Of a stretch of 64,000 nucleotides of DNA, positions 1 through 11,073 are shown piece by piece (within the stretch, counting starts at the first letter, position 1; each line of letters opens with the position of its first letter). The stretch is from Zygnema cylindricum (Eukaryota; Streptophyta; Zygnematophyceae; Zygnematales; Zygnemataceae), in contig JBBHKE010003315.1 in assembly GCA_037447655.1 (NCBI GenBank), forward strand, positions 64,001-128,000, read 5' to 3'. The translations under genes were made by a program, and so were the position numbers. Below the pieces are notes generated by a model. It did not search any database. It saw only the letters and a list, made by a program, of their open reading frames with translations, and had not been told where the DNA came from.

Positions 1-541
1 ATTTGCGAATTTGGCACGTCGCATGTCATTGCGTGACATCGTAGACGTGCAGCCTTGCAGCCGTGGCTGCACGACATGCCTTTGCGCAAACCTCTCCCGT
101 ACGGCCGCCATGACTTTACAGATTTTTTACCTTCGCATATTTTTCAAATTTGTGTGAAATGACACTGCAACATCGAGACCCCAGCAAAAGAAAAACCGTA
201 CAACATGCAAGCGGACAAAAAAACAACCCTGTGATTTTATTTGTCGTCAAAAACTTTTAAAAGCTTTTCACACGTGAGAGTATGTTTTCCTATTGGTTTT
301 ACTTTGCTTAAAACACATTGCCGATGTGATTTATGAAAAAATTATAGATGACGTGACAATGGGTCGAAAAAACGCAAAACGACAAATTTTCGTACATCCT
401 AAGTTTGCGGATAACGCAAATTGTAATCTACGAATTTGCGATTTCTTACTACGGCTGCAACTTAGGTAGTACGACGCTAAGTTACAAAAGATAAGGACAT
501 AAAAAAACTCGTACTTAGCCACATGGGGCGGTACCCTTAAT
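1..541 (+). mobile_element. Short TIR element, copy 1 (right part)
   Basis: This stretch is repeated, with divergence, at 1252-1762. The shared parts include the segment with GTCATTGCGTGACATCGTAG near the left and the terminal segment reading GCCACATGGGG-GTACC-TTAA at 510-541. That terminus resembles the inverted ends of copies at 1009-1762 and 1790-2475. The left end lies outside the window. No transposase coding is visible, so it is best described as a non-autonomous DNA element; hAT-like is only a guess from the GGG-type termini. Confidence 0.55.
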
Positions 542-1008
542 GTTTCTCCACCACTTACAACATCGTCTCTCTATGCACACATGTTAATATTCGATTGGAG
601 ATTAACCAATCGGAAGGTGATATCTTGCTTTTCAATCGCATCCTTTTCGACTTACCAATCCAAGAAGTGTAAACAAAAGAAAGATGGTTCAAAGTAGCGA
701 AAAAATCGTGAAAAAAAAATAGCGGTATCACGTAGGTTAATATTCGATGATGAAAATTTACAAATAATCTTCGAACGCAAAGTCTAAAGGCAATATCTGT
801 ACCAACGGAGGTAATTAATGACTCGTACTGAGCGCATTCGTACAGATTGCATTGGAATGTACTATTGTACTATGTGGAGTTTTTTTAACAACAGAAAGGA
901 TGCGGTAAATTTTCATGGTGGGAGCATGTCTGGATAATTTTGGTGGACTCGCATCCACCCCTGGCGAAAGGCACATGATCCTATACGTACGACGCGTAGG
1001 CACTTAGG
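542..1008. other. Intergenic, no gene seen
   Basis: No coding region is supported. A short motif (GTTAATATTCGAT) occurs twice, near 584 and 736. Nothing else was recognised. Confidence 0.4.
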
Positions 1009-1762
1009 GTATAGCCCCATGAAATTGTAATTTAGCGAACTTACTTTGTTTTTTAGCGCGGATCTGGCTGATCCGGATTTCAGGTCTCTCCATGTGTTTT
1101 CTCGAAATTGTTACTTAGCTTTGTATACTTTGACAATTGTATACGTCGACAATGCCTGTGACGGCTGTCAAAGTGTACAATCAATCTTGCCGCACCGTAT
1201 TTTTCAAAATTTTGTGAAGCGCCGCAACTCGCAAGACACATTATAATTTTTGAAACGATTAGGCATGTCGCATGTCATTGCGTGACATCGTAGATGTACA
1301 GCCTTGCAGCCGTGGCTGTACGACATGCCTTTGCGTAAACCTCTCCTGTCCGGCCGCCATGACTTCGTATAGTTTTCACCTTCGCAAATCCTTTACGTGA
1401 AATGACACTGCGCTATTGAGACCCTTTCACTAAAAACAATACAAGATGTAAGCGGACAAAAACAAACAACCCTGTGTTTTTGTGAATATATGTTTTACTA
1501 TTTGTCAAAGCTGTTTTACTTTATTTACAGATCACCCATGTGATTTATGATAAGTTTGAAGATGATGTGACAGTGGGTCGAAAAAGCACAAGACGACAAA
1601 TTTTCGTACATCCAAAGTTTGAGGATAACACAAATTATACTCTACAAATTTGCGAATATTTCGTATGGTTGCAACTTTAGCAATACGATGCTAAGTTATA
1701 AAGGAAAACGACAAAAAAAAAACCCGTATTTAGCCACATGGGGTCGTACCTTTAATCGCGCA
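1009..1762 (+). mobile_element. Short TIR element, copy 2 (full length)
   Basis: The left end (TTAGGGTATAGCCCCATG, near 1014) and right end (CATGGGGTCGTACCTTTAA, near 1738-1757) are imperfect inverted repeats. The interior matches copy 1 from about 1252 onward, and its left third matches 42834-43170. It is about 750 bp with no credible ORF, so it would need a transposase from elsewhere. Confidence 0.6.
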
Positions 1763-1789
1763 TTCATTCTGGATTATAATTATTTTTTA

Positions 1790-2475
1790 GGCGAGAACTA
1801 CGTCTCCATGTGCAAAAGTAAGGGTTATTTTTGTCGTGTTATTCTCAAACTTAGTGTCGTACCGCGTAAGTTTCAACCGTACACAAAATAGAACAAGGAG
1901 AAATATATTTTGCGTCATTGTCGGTTGTAGAATGTCCTACATGTTGTTGTCTTGTGTTTTTCGACCCACGGCCATGACAAAATCGTCATCTTCAAAATTT
2001 TATTTAAAACACATCGTTGGTGTTTTTTACAATAAAGTAATTTCGCTAGACAAATAACAACACATATTTCCACGTATTGAAATTTATAAAAAAAATCAAA
2101 TGAATTCAAGCGACGACGAAAAGAATATGATTTGCTATGATTTGCCCGTTTGTGTTTAGTACAGTGACGAAAAAAAACACAATTTACTTTGTTTTGTCCA
2201 TTTGCATCCATTACGTAATTTTTTTAGCAAAGGTCTTAAGATACCATTTCACGTCAACCGCACAGCAAACGCAAAGGCGAAGCGCATATCCTTCAACTGT
2301 GAAATTGCACAGACTGGAAGGCGGTACGTCTACAATGTCACGGATAGTCATGCGACATCACAATCAGTTACAAAAAAGAATGTGCATCATCACAGATTCT
2401 CGATGTTAACAGTCGTCACGGGTATTGTTTGTGGATGCAATCGTCAAACCCTTAAGGCTAAACCTCCATCAGGCG
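1790..2475 (-). mobile_element. Short TIR element, copy 3 (inverted)
   Basis: This is the same family as the preceding copy in opposite orientation. The end with CTCCATGTGCAAAAG lies at about 1804-1818; the other end (CCCTTAAGGCTAAACCTCC) is at about 2449-2467. The reverse complement of 2215-2400 matches the left third of copy 2, including the GTGACATTGTAGACGTA segment. Short ORFs across it overlap on both strands and look like chance. Confidence 0.55.
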
Positions 2476-2998
2476 AAAAATGAGGCTCATTACCATGAAA
2501 ATATAATTTCCGTACTGAAAATTCTATGGGCTCCATTGCCACACAGAAATCGCAGATCCAAAGAAACTTATCTAGATAGTGCCGACTCCAAGTTGATACA
2601 AACCTAAATGACTGACACCATGACAGTCAAAACCCCAATAATGATTCACCCTTTTGAAAACAAAACCTTCTGTGTGCTCAGTTCCACCACAGAATGCAAA
2701 GCTTGAACATGTGATTTGGACAATATTCCCCACTTTGACTTTCCCATATAAATACCGCCACCCTGGCAAGAAAAATCTCAGACCCACTACACCCATGTGT
2801 ATTGTGGACTCCCCTTAGTCTGCAGCAAAAAGAATCACTGAAATTGCTCACCCGAGCATTAACTTATGGCCAGCCAAGAATGGCCTATAAGTACAGAAGC
2901 ACTGTGGGAGAGAGGCGGTTACCTTGATTTTTTCTAAGTTCTAAGCTCCCTCTCTAAACCTACTACTAGTGTACCTTAACCAATCAAATGAGTGTAAG

Positions 2999-3046
2999 GT
3001 ACAAGAAGGTACAAGTAGCACTGTACTTCTTGTACGACCATAGTAC
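2999..3046 (-). promoter_or_regulatory. Five-fold GTAC array in LTR
   Basis: Five GTAC cores lie in 48 bp, spaced (reverse strand) N7-N5-N10-N6, the same as in the other LTRs of this family. GTAC is the core bound by SBP-domain transcription factors; binding here is inferred. Confidence 0.6.
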
Positions 3047-3335
3047 GGCATGGTCGCTCCCCTAACGGGTGTTAGTTCTTGAGCCGTAGTTGCTCCCCTC
3101 GTAATATCCGCTATCTAACCATATCATGCCACGTGTCGTCCGCCAACATTGGCTTGGAAACCGCCAAATGTCCACTCCGATGCTTCTGCTCCACTGTGAG
3201 ACGTCGGATCTGAAACCGACAAGTTATCGTGTCCGTTTAAATAGAGTGTCGTTTTGTTTCGTAATCTGCAAAATAAAGTATGTAGATTGGTACCGCGTTT
3301 AAATAAAATTATAACTCAATATACGTGTCGTTTTG

Positions 3336-3408
3336 TCTACGCCTTAGTGGATAGGGCAAAGTGTTACGTCACTTTGTAACCCTATGTTCAAATCCCGTCT
3401 GTTACCAA
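3336..3408 (+). promoter_or_regulatory. tRNA-like Pol III module, antisense to LTR
   Basis: An A-box-like CGCCTTAGTGG and a B-box TGTTCAAATCCC (3384-3395) lie about 40 nt apart, followed by TTTT at 3412-3415. The D-arm-like GGATAGGGC is tRNA-Arg-like. The acceptor stem is not convincing, so it is a tRNA-derived promoter module rather than a tRNA gene. It is antisense to its host LTR, as in every other copy. Confidence 0.6.
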
Positions 3409-3550
3409 TAATTTTAGATTACTCCTTTCAATATCTCTCTCTCCCTCCTTGCGTGGTAATTATTTAAATTAAAATCTAACCAAACATTGTTATCTCTCGA
3501 TCTACACATATAGGTTAGTTTATTAGTCTATATGACCTATCCACAGACCC

Positions 3551-3675
3551 AGGGGTGCAGTCAAATTGTCAGTTTGCCTTCTTGGACAGCAGTGGTTGTG
3601 GCTTAAAGTGGGTTAGTTAAATACTATCTAGAGGCTTCCTGTATTCTGTGGTCCGATGGAGGACACAGAATTGCA
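3551..3675 (+). mobile_element. Copia LTR 3'-end fragment
   Basis: It is nearly identical to the last 125 bp of the LTRs ending at 13117 and 18498, from the GGGTGCAGTCAAATTGTCAG block to GAGGACACAGAATTGCA. No primer-binding site follows, so it may be a solo LTR remnant or a recombination scar with the inverted LTR to its left. Confidence 0.75.
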
Positions 3676-4320
3676 CACTCTGAGTATATAACTTAGGACT
3701 TAGACAATTTTGTAGTATCCAGTTTTGGGAATATGATTTTCTAAGGGCAGTTTTTGGGAAACTTCCAGACATCATATCTTATGGTTTACTGGGTCATTTG
3801 GGCTGCAATTTTAGGAATTGTCAGTTTATTGTATTGTGTATCACTGTGGGAAATTTTAAGCATATTGGCTTTCTAAGTCATATTTTGTGTCAGATCTAAG
3901 TTGGCTGTTGAGTAGGTACTTTGATAGTTTCTGCTGTTTTTCATGTCTACTTCCACTACTACTGCTGGTTCACCGCCTGCAACGGTGGTTGTAGAACAAC
4001 ATACACCACTCTATTTAAGAGACAACGTACTTTCATTTTTTACGGTTTGGAAATTAGCCCTAATTAGAGTAATGAAAAATATAGAATACACTACGCTATT
4101 TACGAATTTAAAAAAAAACGGAAAGGAATTAGCCGATAGTACGCTAATAGCGATTGGCAGTGTAGTGAACTTGAGAACCGCATATAGGCGGTGCAGTGAA
4201 CTAAAAAACCACATATAGTGTTTCCTTACATATTATGCAATGTTGGGATGTTGCCTTAACTATATTCCTTTCTTTGGCAGTTTTTAGTTTGTGGCCGGTT
4301 TGCTGGATCTGTAATCTACT
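3676..4320 (+). other. Unassigned leader-like sequence, MITE inside
   Basis: T-rich sequence with a short ORF starting at 3943 whose N-terminus (Ser/Thr-rich, then PPATVVVEQ) could be the start of a retrotransposon gag. It is cut by the insertion at 4004-4162. No family motif is visible. Confidence 0.25.
4004..4162. mobile_element. 159-bp MITE with TA flanks
   Basis: One end is CACCACTCTATTTAAG, the other GCTAATAGCGATTGGCAGTG; TA lies on both sides (4002-4003 and 4163-4164). The reverse complement of 61778-61926 has the same two ends and similar interior, so this is a repeated unit. TA duplication fits Tc1/mariner-type targeting. Confidence 0.6.
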
Positions 4321-4369
4321 TTTTTTTTCCGTGGTTCATTTACGGTAGAAACTTTGTTTAGCTGCCCGT

Positions 4370-4609
4370 ATGCGTTTTTTTTTTCCTGGTTTTTTTTTCT
4401 TACGGAATGTCATCCTACGCCGTGTCAGTTCGCTAAAAAAATTCGTCCCGCGGCGTGCACTGTACTTTGATCTTACGTCAGAGTCAGACGTTTGTACCGG
4501 AGTGTGCACGACGCACACACATACAGTATTCCTACGTTGCGTGAGTTTTGTGCCAAGTTTTGTGCGCCTACCAAAGGCCTACCATAAAACAACCTACTTT
4601 TGAACTATG
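4370..4609 (-). mobile_element. Foldback-family element, partial
   Basis: The end ACCTACTTTTGAACTATG and the preceding CCTACCAAAGGCCTACCATA match the termini of the copies at 59996-61334 and (inverted) 4835-5397. The left part is missing. The open reading frame across it is also open in other copies but is frameshifted among them, so it is not called coding. Confidence 0.6.
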
Positions 4610-4616
4610 TTGTGTA

Positions 4617-4699
4617 CCCTAAAAACCCTATTTACCGTAAAGTACGCTAATTGTTTCATTACGCTATCTATTTTATTACGCTAATAGCGATTCACGGTG
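4617..4699. mobile_element. MITE remnant
   Basis: The right end ACGCTAATAGCGATTCACGGTG is followed by TA, as in the MITEs at 4004 and 61778; the left end is poorly conserved. About 83 bp remain. Confidence 0.4.
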
Positions 4700-4834
4700 T
4701 AGTTAATGATTCGTACGAAAATTTTGCGACTAGATTTTAATTTTGAAACTGAAAATCAATATTTCGTACAACAAAATGTCAAAAAGGCGCCGCAAATTTT
4801 TAAGGTCAGCGGATGTCATAAGGAGCGTACGAAA

Positions 4835-5397
4835 CATAGTTTAAAAGTAGGCGTTTTTATGGTAGGCGTTTGGTAGGCGCACAAACTTGGCACAAAACTC
4901 GCGCAGATGAGGCATATTGTATGTGTGTGCGTTGTGCACACCCCGAACGTACGAATCTGACATATGATCATAGTACAGCGCACACCGCCGGACGATTTTT
5001 TTAGCGAAGATGACATTCCGCGGGAAAAAAATCCCGGAAAAAAAAAAAAAAAAACGCGGACGTAAGTCCTATCGTTAGTTGTGTTATGGGCTTTTCATGT
5101 GATCTTCTTAGATCGCTACTTTGATCAGCGAACGTCCGATCGTCCAAATCTGACAGTTTAATTAAAAAGTTCCTCAAAACTCACGGAAAAATAAAAATTT
5201 CTCCGAATGTTTTTCTAAATTTAGACATGACATTTAATTCTCTATCGATCGATGTGCAACTCAACCCTGTTATTATTATTTTTCTTTTTGCGACCAATAC
5301 AATATAGGTCTTAAGGCCATATGCCCATATTGTATGTACCATATTGCGTACAATAGTCATATTGAATGGGCCTACTTTCACCTACTTTTGAACTTTG
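4835..5397 (+). mobile_element. Foldback-family element, single copy
   Basis: The terminal inverted repeats are CATAGTTTAAAAGTAGGCG at the left and the complement of CACCTACTTTTGAACTTTG at the right. The interior matches 60693-61334, including the A-run near 5035-5055 and the GATCTTCTTAGATCGCTACTT block. Flanking 8-mers (GTACGAAA, GTCCAAAC) agree at only five positions. 5398-5639, to its right, shows no recognisable feature. Confidence 0.6.
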
Positions 5398-6122
5398 GTC
5401 CAAACAATGTCGTACCCGCGCCTGTGTTAATACACAAGCCAGTGCTCAGAGATGATTCTGGGCGTCCGATGTGAATTTTGGCGTGCGTCACAAATGTGAT
5501 GTCTATAGTCAGATGTTGACCGGTCCCGCAAAAATTGTACACATACAGCGAAATAGGTACGACACTGTTGACGATGAAAGTTCCATCAAACGAAAAATGA
5601 TGTTGTTTCCATAATTTCTTACTTTGACGTACCATGTTGTATTGTGAAATTCTATAGGCTCCATTTCCCACAAAATCGCATATCCAAAAGAAGCTAATCT
5701 AAATAGTGCCGACCCCAAATTGATATAAACCCAAATGAATGATCCCTTGACAATCAAAACCCCAATACAGCTTCACCCCTGTGAAGAGAAGACCTTCTGT
5801 GTGCTCAGTTCCACCACAGAATGCAAAGCTTGAATATGTGTTTTGGACAATATTCCCCACTTTGACTTTCCCACTGAATAAGTGCCACCCTGGCACGCAA
5901 AGACTCTGACCGACTACACCCGTGTGTAGCTTGGACTCCCCTGAGTCCGCAGCAAAAAGAATCACCGAATTTGCCCACCCGAGCATTAAGTTATGGCTGG
6001 TCAAAGATGACATTTATAGTTACAAGCTCTCTTAGAGAGAGGTACCTAAATATCAATAAGTCTTGGTCTGCCTACTCACGACTACCTATTACTAAACCAT
6101 AGTCCAATAATAACACTATATA

Positions 6123-6170
6123 GTACAAGAAGGTACAATGGGAGATGTACTGATTGTACGACCATTGTAC
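6123..6170 (-). promoter_or_regulatory. Five-fold GTAC array in solo LTR
   Basis: Five GTAC cores with the family spacing (N7-N5-N10-N6 on the reverse strand). Confidence 0.6.
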
Positions 6171-6460
6171 GACATGGTCTACAAGGTGACACCTGTCAAA
6201 TCGGGAGCCATGGTTCCTCCTCCCATCTTTTCCGGTATCAAATAATATGACGCCACATGGCACCGCGTGATGCTATCTCTGAATGCCGCCAAAAGCTCAT
6301 TTTGCGTGGCGGCTACAATGCTGGCCGTTTGATAATAACATATTTTACACAGTTCATATTCACGTAGATGCATGAATTGTTCCTCTTCGTTAGTCTGATA
6401 TTAATTAGCTGTCACTTTAATGTTTATTGATCTTTGAAACCCGTCACGTGTATTGTTTCG

Positions 6461-6535
6461 TTAATGCCTTATTGGATAAGGCATACCACTACAAATATTT
6501 CCATAGATCCTGGTTCAAATCTGGTATAGAGCAAC
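6461..6535 (+). promoter_or_regulatory. tRNA-like Pol III module, antisense to LTR
   Basis: A D-arm hairpin GCCTTATTGGATAAGGC resembles plant tRNA-Arg. A B-box TGGTTCAAATCT lies at 6511-6522, and TTTT at 6536-6539 would terminate Pol III. It is antisense to the LTR. Confidence 0.65.
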
Positions 6536-6624
6536 TTTTGGTTATTTGTTAGTTGTTTAGAATTCTCTACTTGTACATTTATAAATACCTATTCTACCCT
6601 ACACATTTCATCGTTGACTCTAAG

Positions 6625-6700
6625 CTATAGGCTAAAGCTAACGGCTATTGAGGATGGTAGGTACCAAAATCAAATCATGATTTTGGCAGTCCTCTTTTGG
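6625..6700 (+). promoter_or_regulatory. Second, degenerate tRNA-like module
   Basis: The AAAGCTAACGGCTAT and AAATCAAATCATG blocks resemble the modules at 11462-11548 and 49728-49800 and the AGAGCTAACGGCTA part of the type in LTR1. The B-box is decayed. It lies closer to the LTR start than the first module. Confidence 0.4.
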
Positions 6701-6838
6701 TACAAACTACGAATTAGCCAATCCTCTTTAGACAGCCATGGCTCTATCTCTCTCTGGTCTTCAGTGACTGCAACAAGTATGGGGACCGGAGAGAGTTGAG
6801 CGAAAAGCAGGCTGCCTTTGCTGACTTACTCTATTTAT

Positions 6839-7013
6839 TTTTCCAATACAGACCTAGAAAATACATAAATTTCAACATATTGTTTTTTTAGGGTTCGTAA
6901 AAAGAGCAACATTATTGAAGTACCGACTATTTTTCCAATACAGACCTAGAAAATACATAAATTTCAACATATTGTTTTTTTAGGGTTCGTAAAAAGAACA
7001 GCATTATTGAAGT
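6839..7013 (+). repeat. Tandem duplication across an LTR terminus
   Basis: About 85 bp containing the last 40 bp of the solo LTR plus downstream flank (TTTTTTTAGGGTTCGTAAAAAG) are present twice in direct orientation, at about 6839-6922 and 6928-7013, with two or three substitutions. The duplication postdates the LTR insertion. Confidence 0.8.
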
Positions 7014-7152
7014 ACTCACCATGATTCTCCGAGGGTTTGGGCGCAAACATAGACCGTTCGATTAGATGTCGGTCCTCATCCGCGAAGCCATTGCTCCATC
7101 CAACTGTGTTCGGCTGCCACCTCGGGGAAGTGGCGAGTCAACGAGGAGAATT
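7014..7152. other. Short unassigned stretch
   Basis: No feature recognised; it carries the rest of the flanking sequence before the next TIR element. Confidence 0.3.
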
Positions 7153-8111
7153 AGGGTAAGTCCCCATGTATTAAAGTATCGACTTTAATTTGTCCTTTTC
7201 ACCCAAAACGCAGTTCCGTACGAGAAATACTTTAGCCGTACAAAGAAATCAATTTTTTAAAAGTACAACAAACTTCAAGTCGATACTTTGGATGTACTTC
7301 ATGTTTGTCGTCATGTGAACGCATTTTGACGTTTTCTTTTTTTCGACCCCTGGGCAAGAGAATCCAGCCCGTAAAAAAACTTCATCAAAAATCACCTCGC
7401 GACCTGATTTCAGGGAAAGTACCACCCAAAAAACGAATGAAAATTGACCCACGCACGCGCCACACGAGTGGGAACTTTTTAGGACGAGGGAGAGTACTCG
7501 CTATTTTTCTCCCTGCCCGTCACGTGCATGTACGGAAAAGACGAGGATGTACGCAAAAAAAATCTACAGGGGTCTCGGACCTCTAATTTCCCTCATGGGT
7601 CCTCGGTAGAATTTTGCATCGTCGTCGCCTCTCCCCTCTCCCTCTCACACTATCACTTTTATCTCACACTTTTAAGAATGAGGCACGACAAAACTGGTAT
7701 GAAATGAAAGATATTTGAAAAATAATTATTTTGACTACCTTTATGTATGTTTTTATGGCAAGTAGAGCGAAAAAAGTAGAGAAAACGAAATCGGGTATCC
7801 ATGGCCGAAAGTTCTTGAATCTGTGACGTCACAAGTGAGTGTGACGTCACAATGTTACAAAACCCTACATATCTGCCACGTCACAAAATTACAAAAATCT
7901 AGACGGCTACACTGTCGCTGTTTTTGTTGGCGTCTTCATTTTCATAGTCGTCGTCAACCGTCACAAAATTGTACCTACTTCTACAACCGTCACATGCCAA
8001 AGTTTCGATTTCATTTTCGCACATAGGGACGCTTTTCAAAGTAGTACGGAACACGTCACTACAGTCCAAAATACTTTTTCAAAGTATCGCTTACATGGGG
8101 ACGTACCCTTA
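7153..8111 (+). mobile_element. GGG/CCCCATG TIR element, copy F1
   Basis: The left end AGGGTAAGTCCCCATGTA and the right end TACATGGGGACGTACCCT are inverted. The interior shares blocks with 8111-9044 and, inverted, 57889-58791 (a GGGTCTCGGACCTC-type block followed by CTCATGGGTCCT). No transposase ORF survives; short ORFs are not shared between copies. Confidence 0.65.
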
Positions 8112-9044
8112 GGGCGTGTCCCCATGTGTTGAAGTAAGGGTTTTTTTCCGTCGTTTTCACTGAAAATGGGACTTCCAACGAGAAAATATTACGCCGTAGG
8201 AAAAATGGGCAAAAACACAAGTACATTTTGCGTCATCTTAGAACTTGGAAGGTACGGCAATTTGGCGTTATTATCATCGCGACCCACTTCCAGCTCATCT
8301 TCACACTTGCACTGAAATCAAATCGCGACCTGATTTTAATCAAAATACTACCCTATTGACGAATAGAAAACCTGGATTGCACGCGTCAAACGTTTTCGAA
8401 AAAAATTGCACGAAAGAAAGTACATGCTATTTTTTTCACTGCTTCTCACGCGCATGCACATAAGAAAATGACAAACATGTACGGAAAAAAAATTGCAGGG
8501 GTCTTGGACCTCCACTTTCCTTCATGGGTCCTTTGCAAAATTTTACGCCGTCCTCGTCTCTCCCCCTCTTTCTCACTCGACCACTCCTCTTTCTCTCTTA
8601 TGTACACGAGATGCAGCAATAATAGTATCAAATGAAAGATATACTTTTTTTCTTTTTTTTTTAATATTTTTGGTCTATGTTTGATGGCATATCGAATGAT
8701 AAAATATAAGAAAACGAAATAGGGAAACCATGGCGGAAAATCTACGTACTGATGACGTCACATGGTAGCATAACTGCGCTATGTCACAAAACCCTAAACA
8801 TCTACAACGTCACAAAAACCTCGACGTCTACAACCGTCGCCGTTTTTAGGAAGTTTCGTAGTCGTCTACATTTCGTTTCGTAGACTATCGCACATTTTGT
8901 AGACGTCTAACTGTCACATATTCGAAGTAAATGAACGCGCAAGTAACGATTGACATAGGCACACTTTTGAAAGTACACCGTAAAATCTGCGGTAAATTCC
9001 AAAGTAACGTTTCAAAGTTTCGGTTACATGGGGACACGCCCTTA
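8111..9044 (+). mobile_element. GGG/CCCCATG TIR element, copy F2
   Basis: The left end AGGGCGTGTCCCCATGTG and right end CATGGGGACACGCCCT are nearly perfect inverted repeats. It abuts F1 head-to-tail with the shared base run CCCTTAGGG at the junction, suggesting insertion of one copy into or beside the terminus of another. Confidence 0.7.
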
Positions 9045-9690
9045 GGATGGTATAGGCTCGTGGGACGACGACAACCACCCAAAGTTTGACACGTCATGAA
9101 GGAGGTCCTACTGACAAGGTGGAGGGGAATCCAACAAAATCCAATAGAAAGTCATTGCCGAAATATCCTGCCACGATCCTTTTGTCTTTTCCTTCATTTT
9201 CGTGGTTTCCCGCGCTGCCAGTTTTCGTTTCGAAAAGACAAACGATGAAAAGCAGCCGTTAAAAAACAAAAAGAGCGTCTGCGAAAAAAATAAGGGCTCC
9301 AGACCTCCAGTGGTATGTTGACATTGTAAGGAAAATTTGTACAATGGTATAGCACGAAAGTACACATTTTACAATGAAATTGCACGGTAAATCTTTGACG
9401 ATTCTCAATATAAAATATTTAAACTACGTGGTACCACTCAATGTGGAACACGTATTCAAAAGCTTGCTGACAGATAATACCAGATGGCGGCCCTTAGATG
9501 TATGGCCCCTATATGTCCGTACAATTACAGAAAACTCCCGATGAAGGCAAGGCCGGACTTCCATTACGCGGTTCCAGAAATCCTACGGACACGTTTTAAG
9601 CAGTGGTATCTTTCAGAATCTTACATTATGTTGTCCACTTAACAAACTTTCACCTACGTATTTTATTATTATTTGTAAAACATAGGTTTA
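9045..9690. other. Intergenic, no gene seen
   Basis: No supported feature. ORFs on the reverse strand here are short and without recognisable domains. Confidence 0.4.
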
Positions 9691-9739
9691 TGTGCAGTCG
9701 TTAAAAATCCGCAAAGATTCTTCAAAGCCTAAAATTTTA

Positions 9740-9900
9740 GTGTTGGGTATCGAGGACCTTTTGCCGATATTAGATATATATCGAGTTTCAGGTACCCGAT
9801 ATTCCATATATCAATTCGATATATCGAAAAGAAAAATTGCGATTTATCTCCAATATATCGCCAATATATCCTATCGCCAATGTATCGAGGCATTAGAAAA
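9740..9900. repeat. Cluster of ATATCG/CGATAT words
   Basis: At least ten TATCG or CGATA words, including palindromic CGATATATCG, fall in about 150 bp and then stop. It looks like a degenerate short-period repeat; no known element was recognised. Confidence 0.5.
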
Positions 9901-10737
9901 AAAGAAAAAAAATCACAGGTCTCCAAAGTCACGCGCCTTCGGACAAGATGGCCGTAATTTTTTTGCCGAAAAGAAATACGGTTTTTTCCTGAAAGTCAAC
10001 AAAGTGAAGGAGATCTTTGAGGTACATTGACGCGGTACACTTGCGAAGTACACGTACGTAATACGCAAGTACGGATTTCCATAAGAAAATGGTCGGTTCT
10101 CAAATCTTTGACGATTTTAGAGATTTGATCGTCAACTTACAAGGAACCACTCAAATCAAAACACATATGTAAAAACTTGTTTACAGAATATACGCGATGT
10201 TAACCAAGGCCTCTGCAATACATCAATTTTGTTGTTCGTACTATTACAAAGACCTCCTCATGTAACCATACCCCCAAATAAGTAATTTTATGAAAGGAAT
10301 TGCTAATCGCAAAGAAGATTTTTGCTGCGCGCAAGTAGTTGTCAGAAATTGTATATTTGAAGTATAGTTTCGTACAAGCTACGTACCTTTAAGTTCATAT
10401 TTGACGGTCAATCCGTCGAACAACTTTGACTGGCGAAATATTGTAACGGCGGTTAAAAAACTGACGAGCTTGCGAACATCGACCGTCATGAAAAAAAAAA
10501 CAATTCACACGGCCGGCGCAGGTTTACTATAACAAAATTGAGGCAGCCACATATATATAAAATGGTTGCGCGCAGGTAGTTACTCACTTCACGTGAGCTC
10601 CATTGTGAAAACACACATCGAAAATGTGAATCAATGTGAAGAACTTGTTCAATGTAAGAATATTAATTCGTAAATAGTGTGGCGCAATCAATGTGAAGTA
10701 CGTTTTAGATAATCAATGTGAAGTAAGTTAGAATATG
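9901..10737. other. Intergenic, no gene seen
   Basis: AT-rich. Small direct repeats of AATGTGAA occur near 10627-10730. No coding or RNA gene is supported. Confidence 0.4.
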
Positions 10738-11025
10738 AGTTTTGGACACATTCACCCACTTTGACTTTCCCTTAGAAATGCAGCCACCTTTGCAAGCAAA
10801 AAGTTTGATCAACTACACCCTTGTGTAGCATACACTCCCCTGATTCCGTAGTAAAAAGAATTAGTGAAAATGGTCAAGTAAATTGATAGTTATGGCTGGC
10901 TAAAGTTTGTTTTTTATACAAGATGCCCTCTGGGAGAGGCGGCTACCTTCCAAAAATGTTCTAAGTCCTATCTCTCTCTAAGACTCTATCTTTTTGGCGT
11001 ACGACACCAATCACTTTGCTGTGCC

Positions 11026-11073
11026 GTACATAAAAGTACATGTGTCGGTGTACTTTTTGTACGACCATCGTAC
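11026..11073 (-). promoter_or_regulatory. Five-fold GTAC array in LTR
   Basis: Five GTAC cores at the family spacing; intervening bases differ from other copies. Confidence 0.6.

Larger units (their letters stand above)
2516..3545 (-). mobile_element. Copia-family LTR, reverse strand, truncated
   Basis: The left boundary TGAAAATTCTATGGGCTCC is the inverted LTR 3' end found also at 5645 and, forward, at 36150-36167. Order along the reverse strand matches full LTRs: tRNA-like module, GTAC array, CTCAGGGGAGTCC-type block, LTR end. The LTR 5' terminus (TTTTCTAGGTC block) is missing; similarity fades near 3545 where a forward LTR scrap begins. Confidence 0.75.
5645..6877 (-). mobile_element. Solo Copia LTR with TATTG target duplication
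   Basis: The LTR runs from TGAAATTCT at the left to TTTCAACA at the right, i.e. TG...CA on the reverse strand. It is flanked by perfect 5-bp duplications TATTG (5640-5644, 6878-6882). It is the same subfamily as the LTRs of element D but 1233 bp instead of about 1095, partly because it has a second tRNA-like remnant. No internal region remains, the normal outcome of LTR-LTR recombination. Confidence 0.9.

Noticed and set aside
3943-4218. 91-codon ORF as a gene
   Set aside because: Two thirds of it runs through the MITE at 4004-4162; only the first 20 codons could be older coding sequence.
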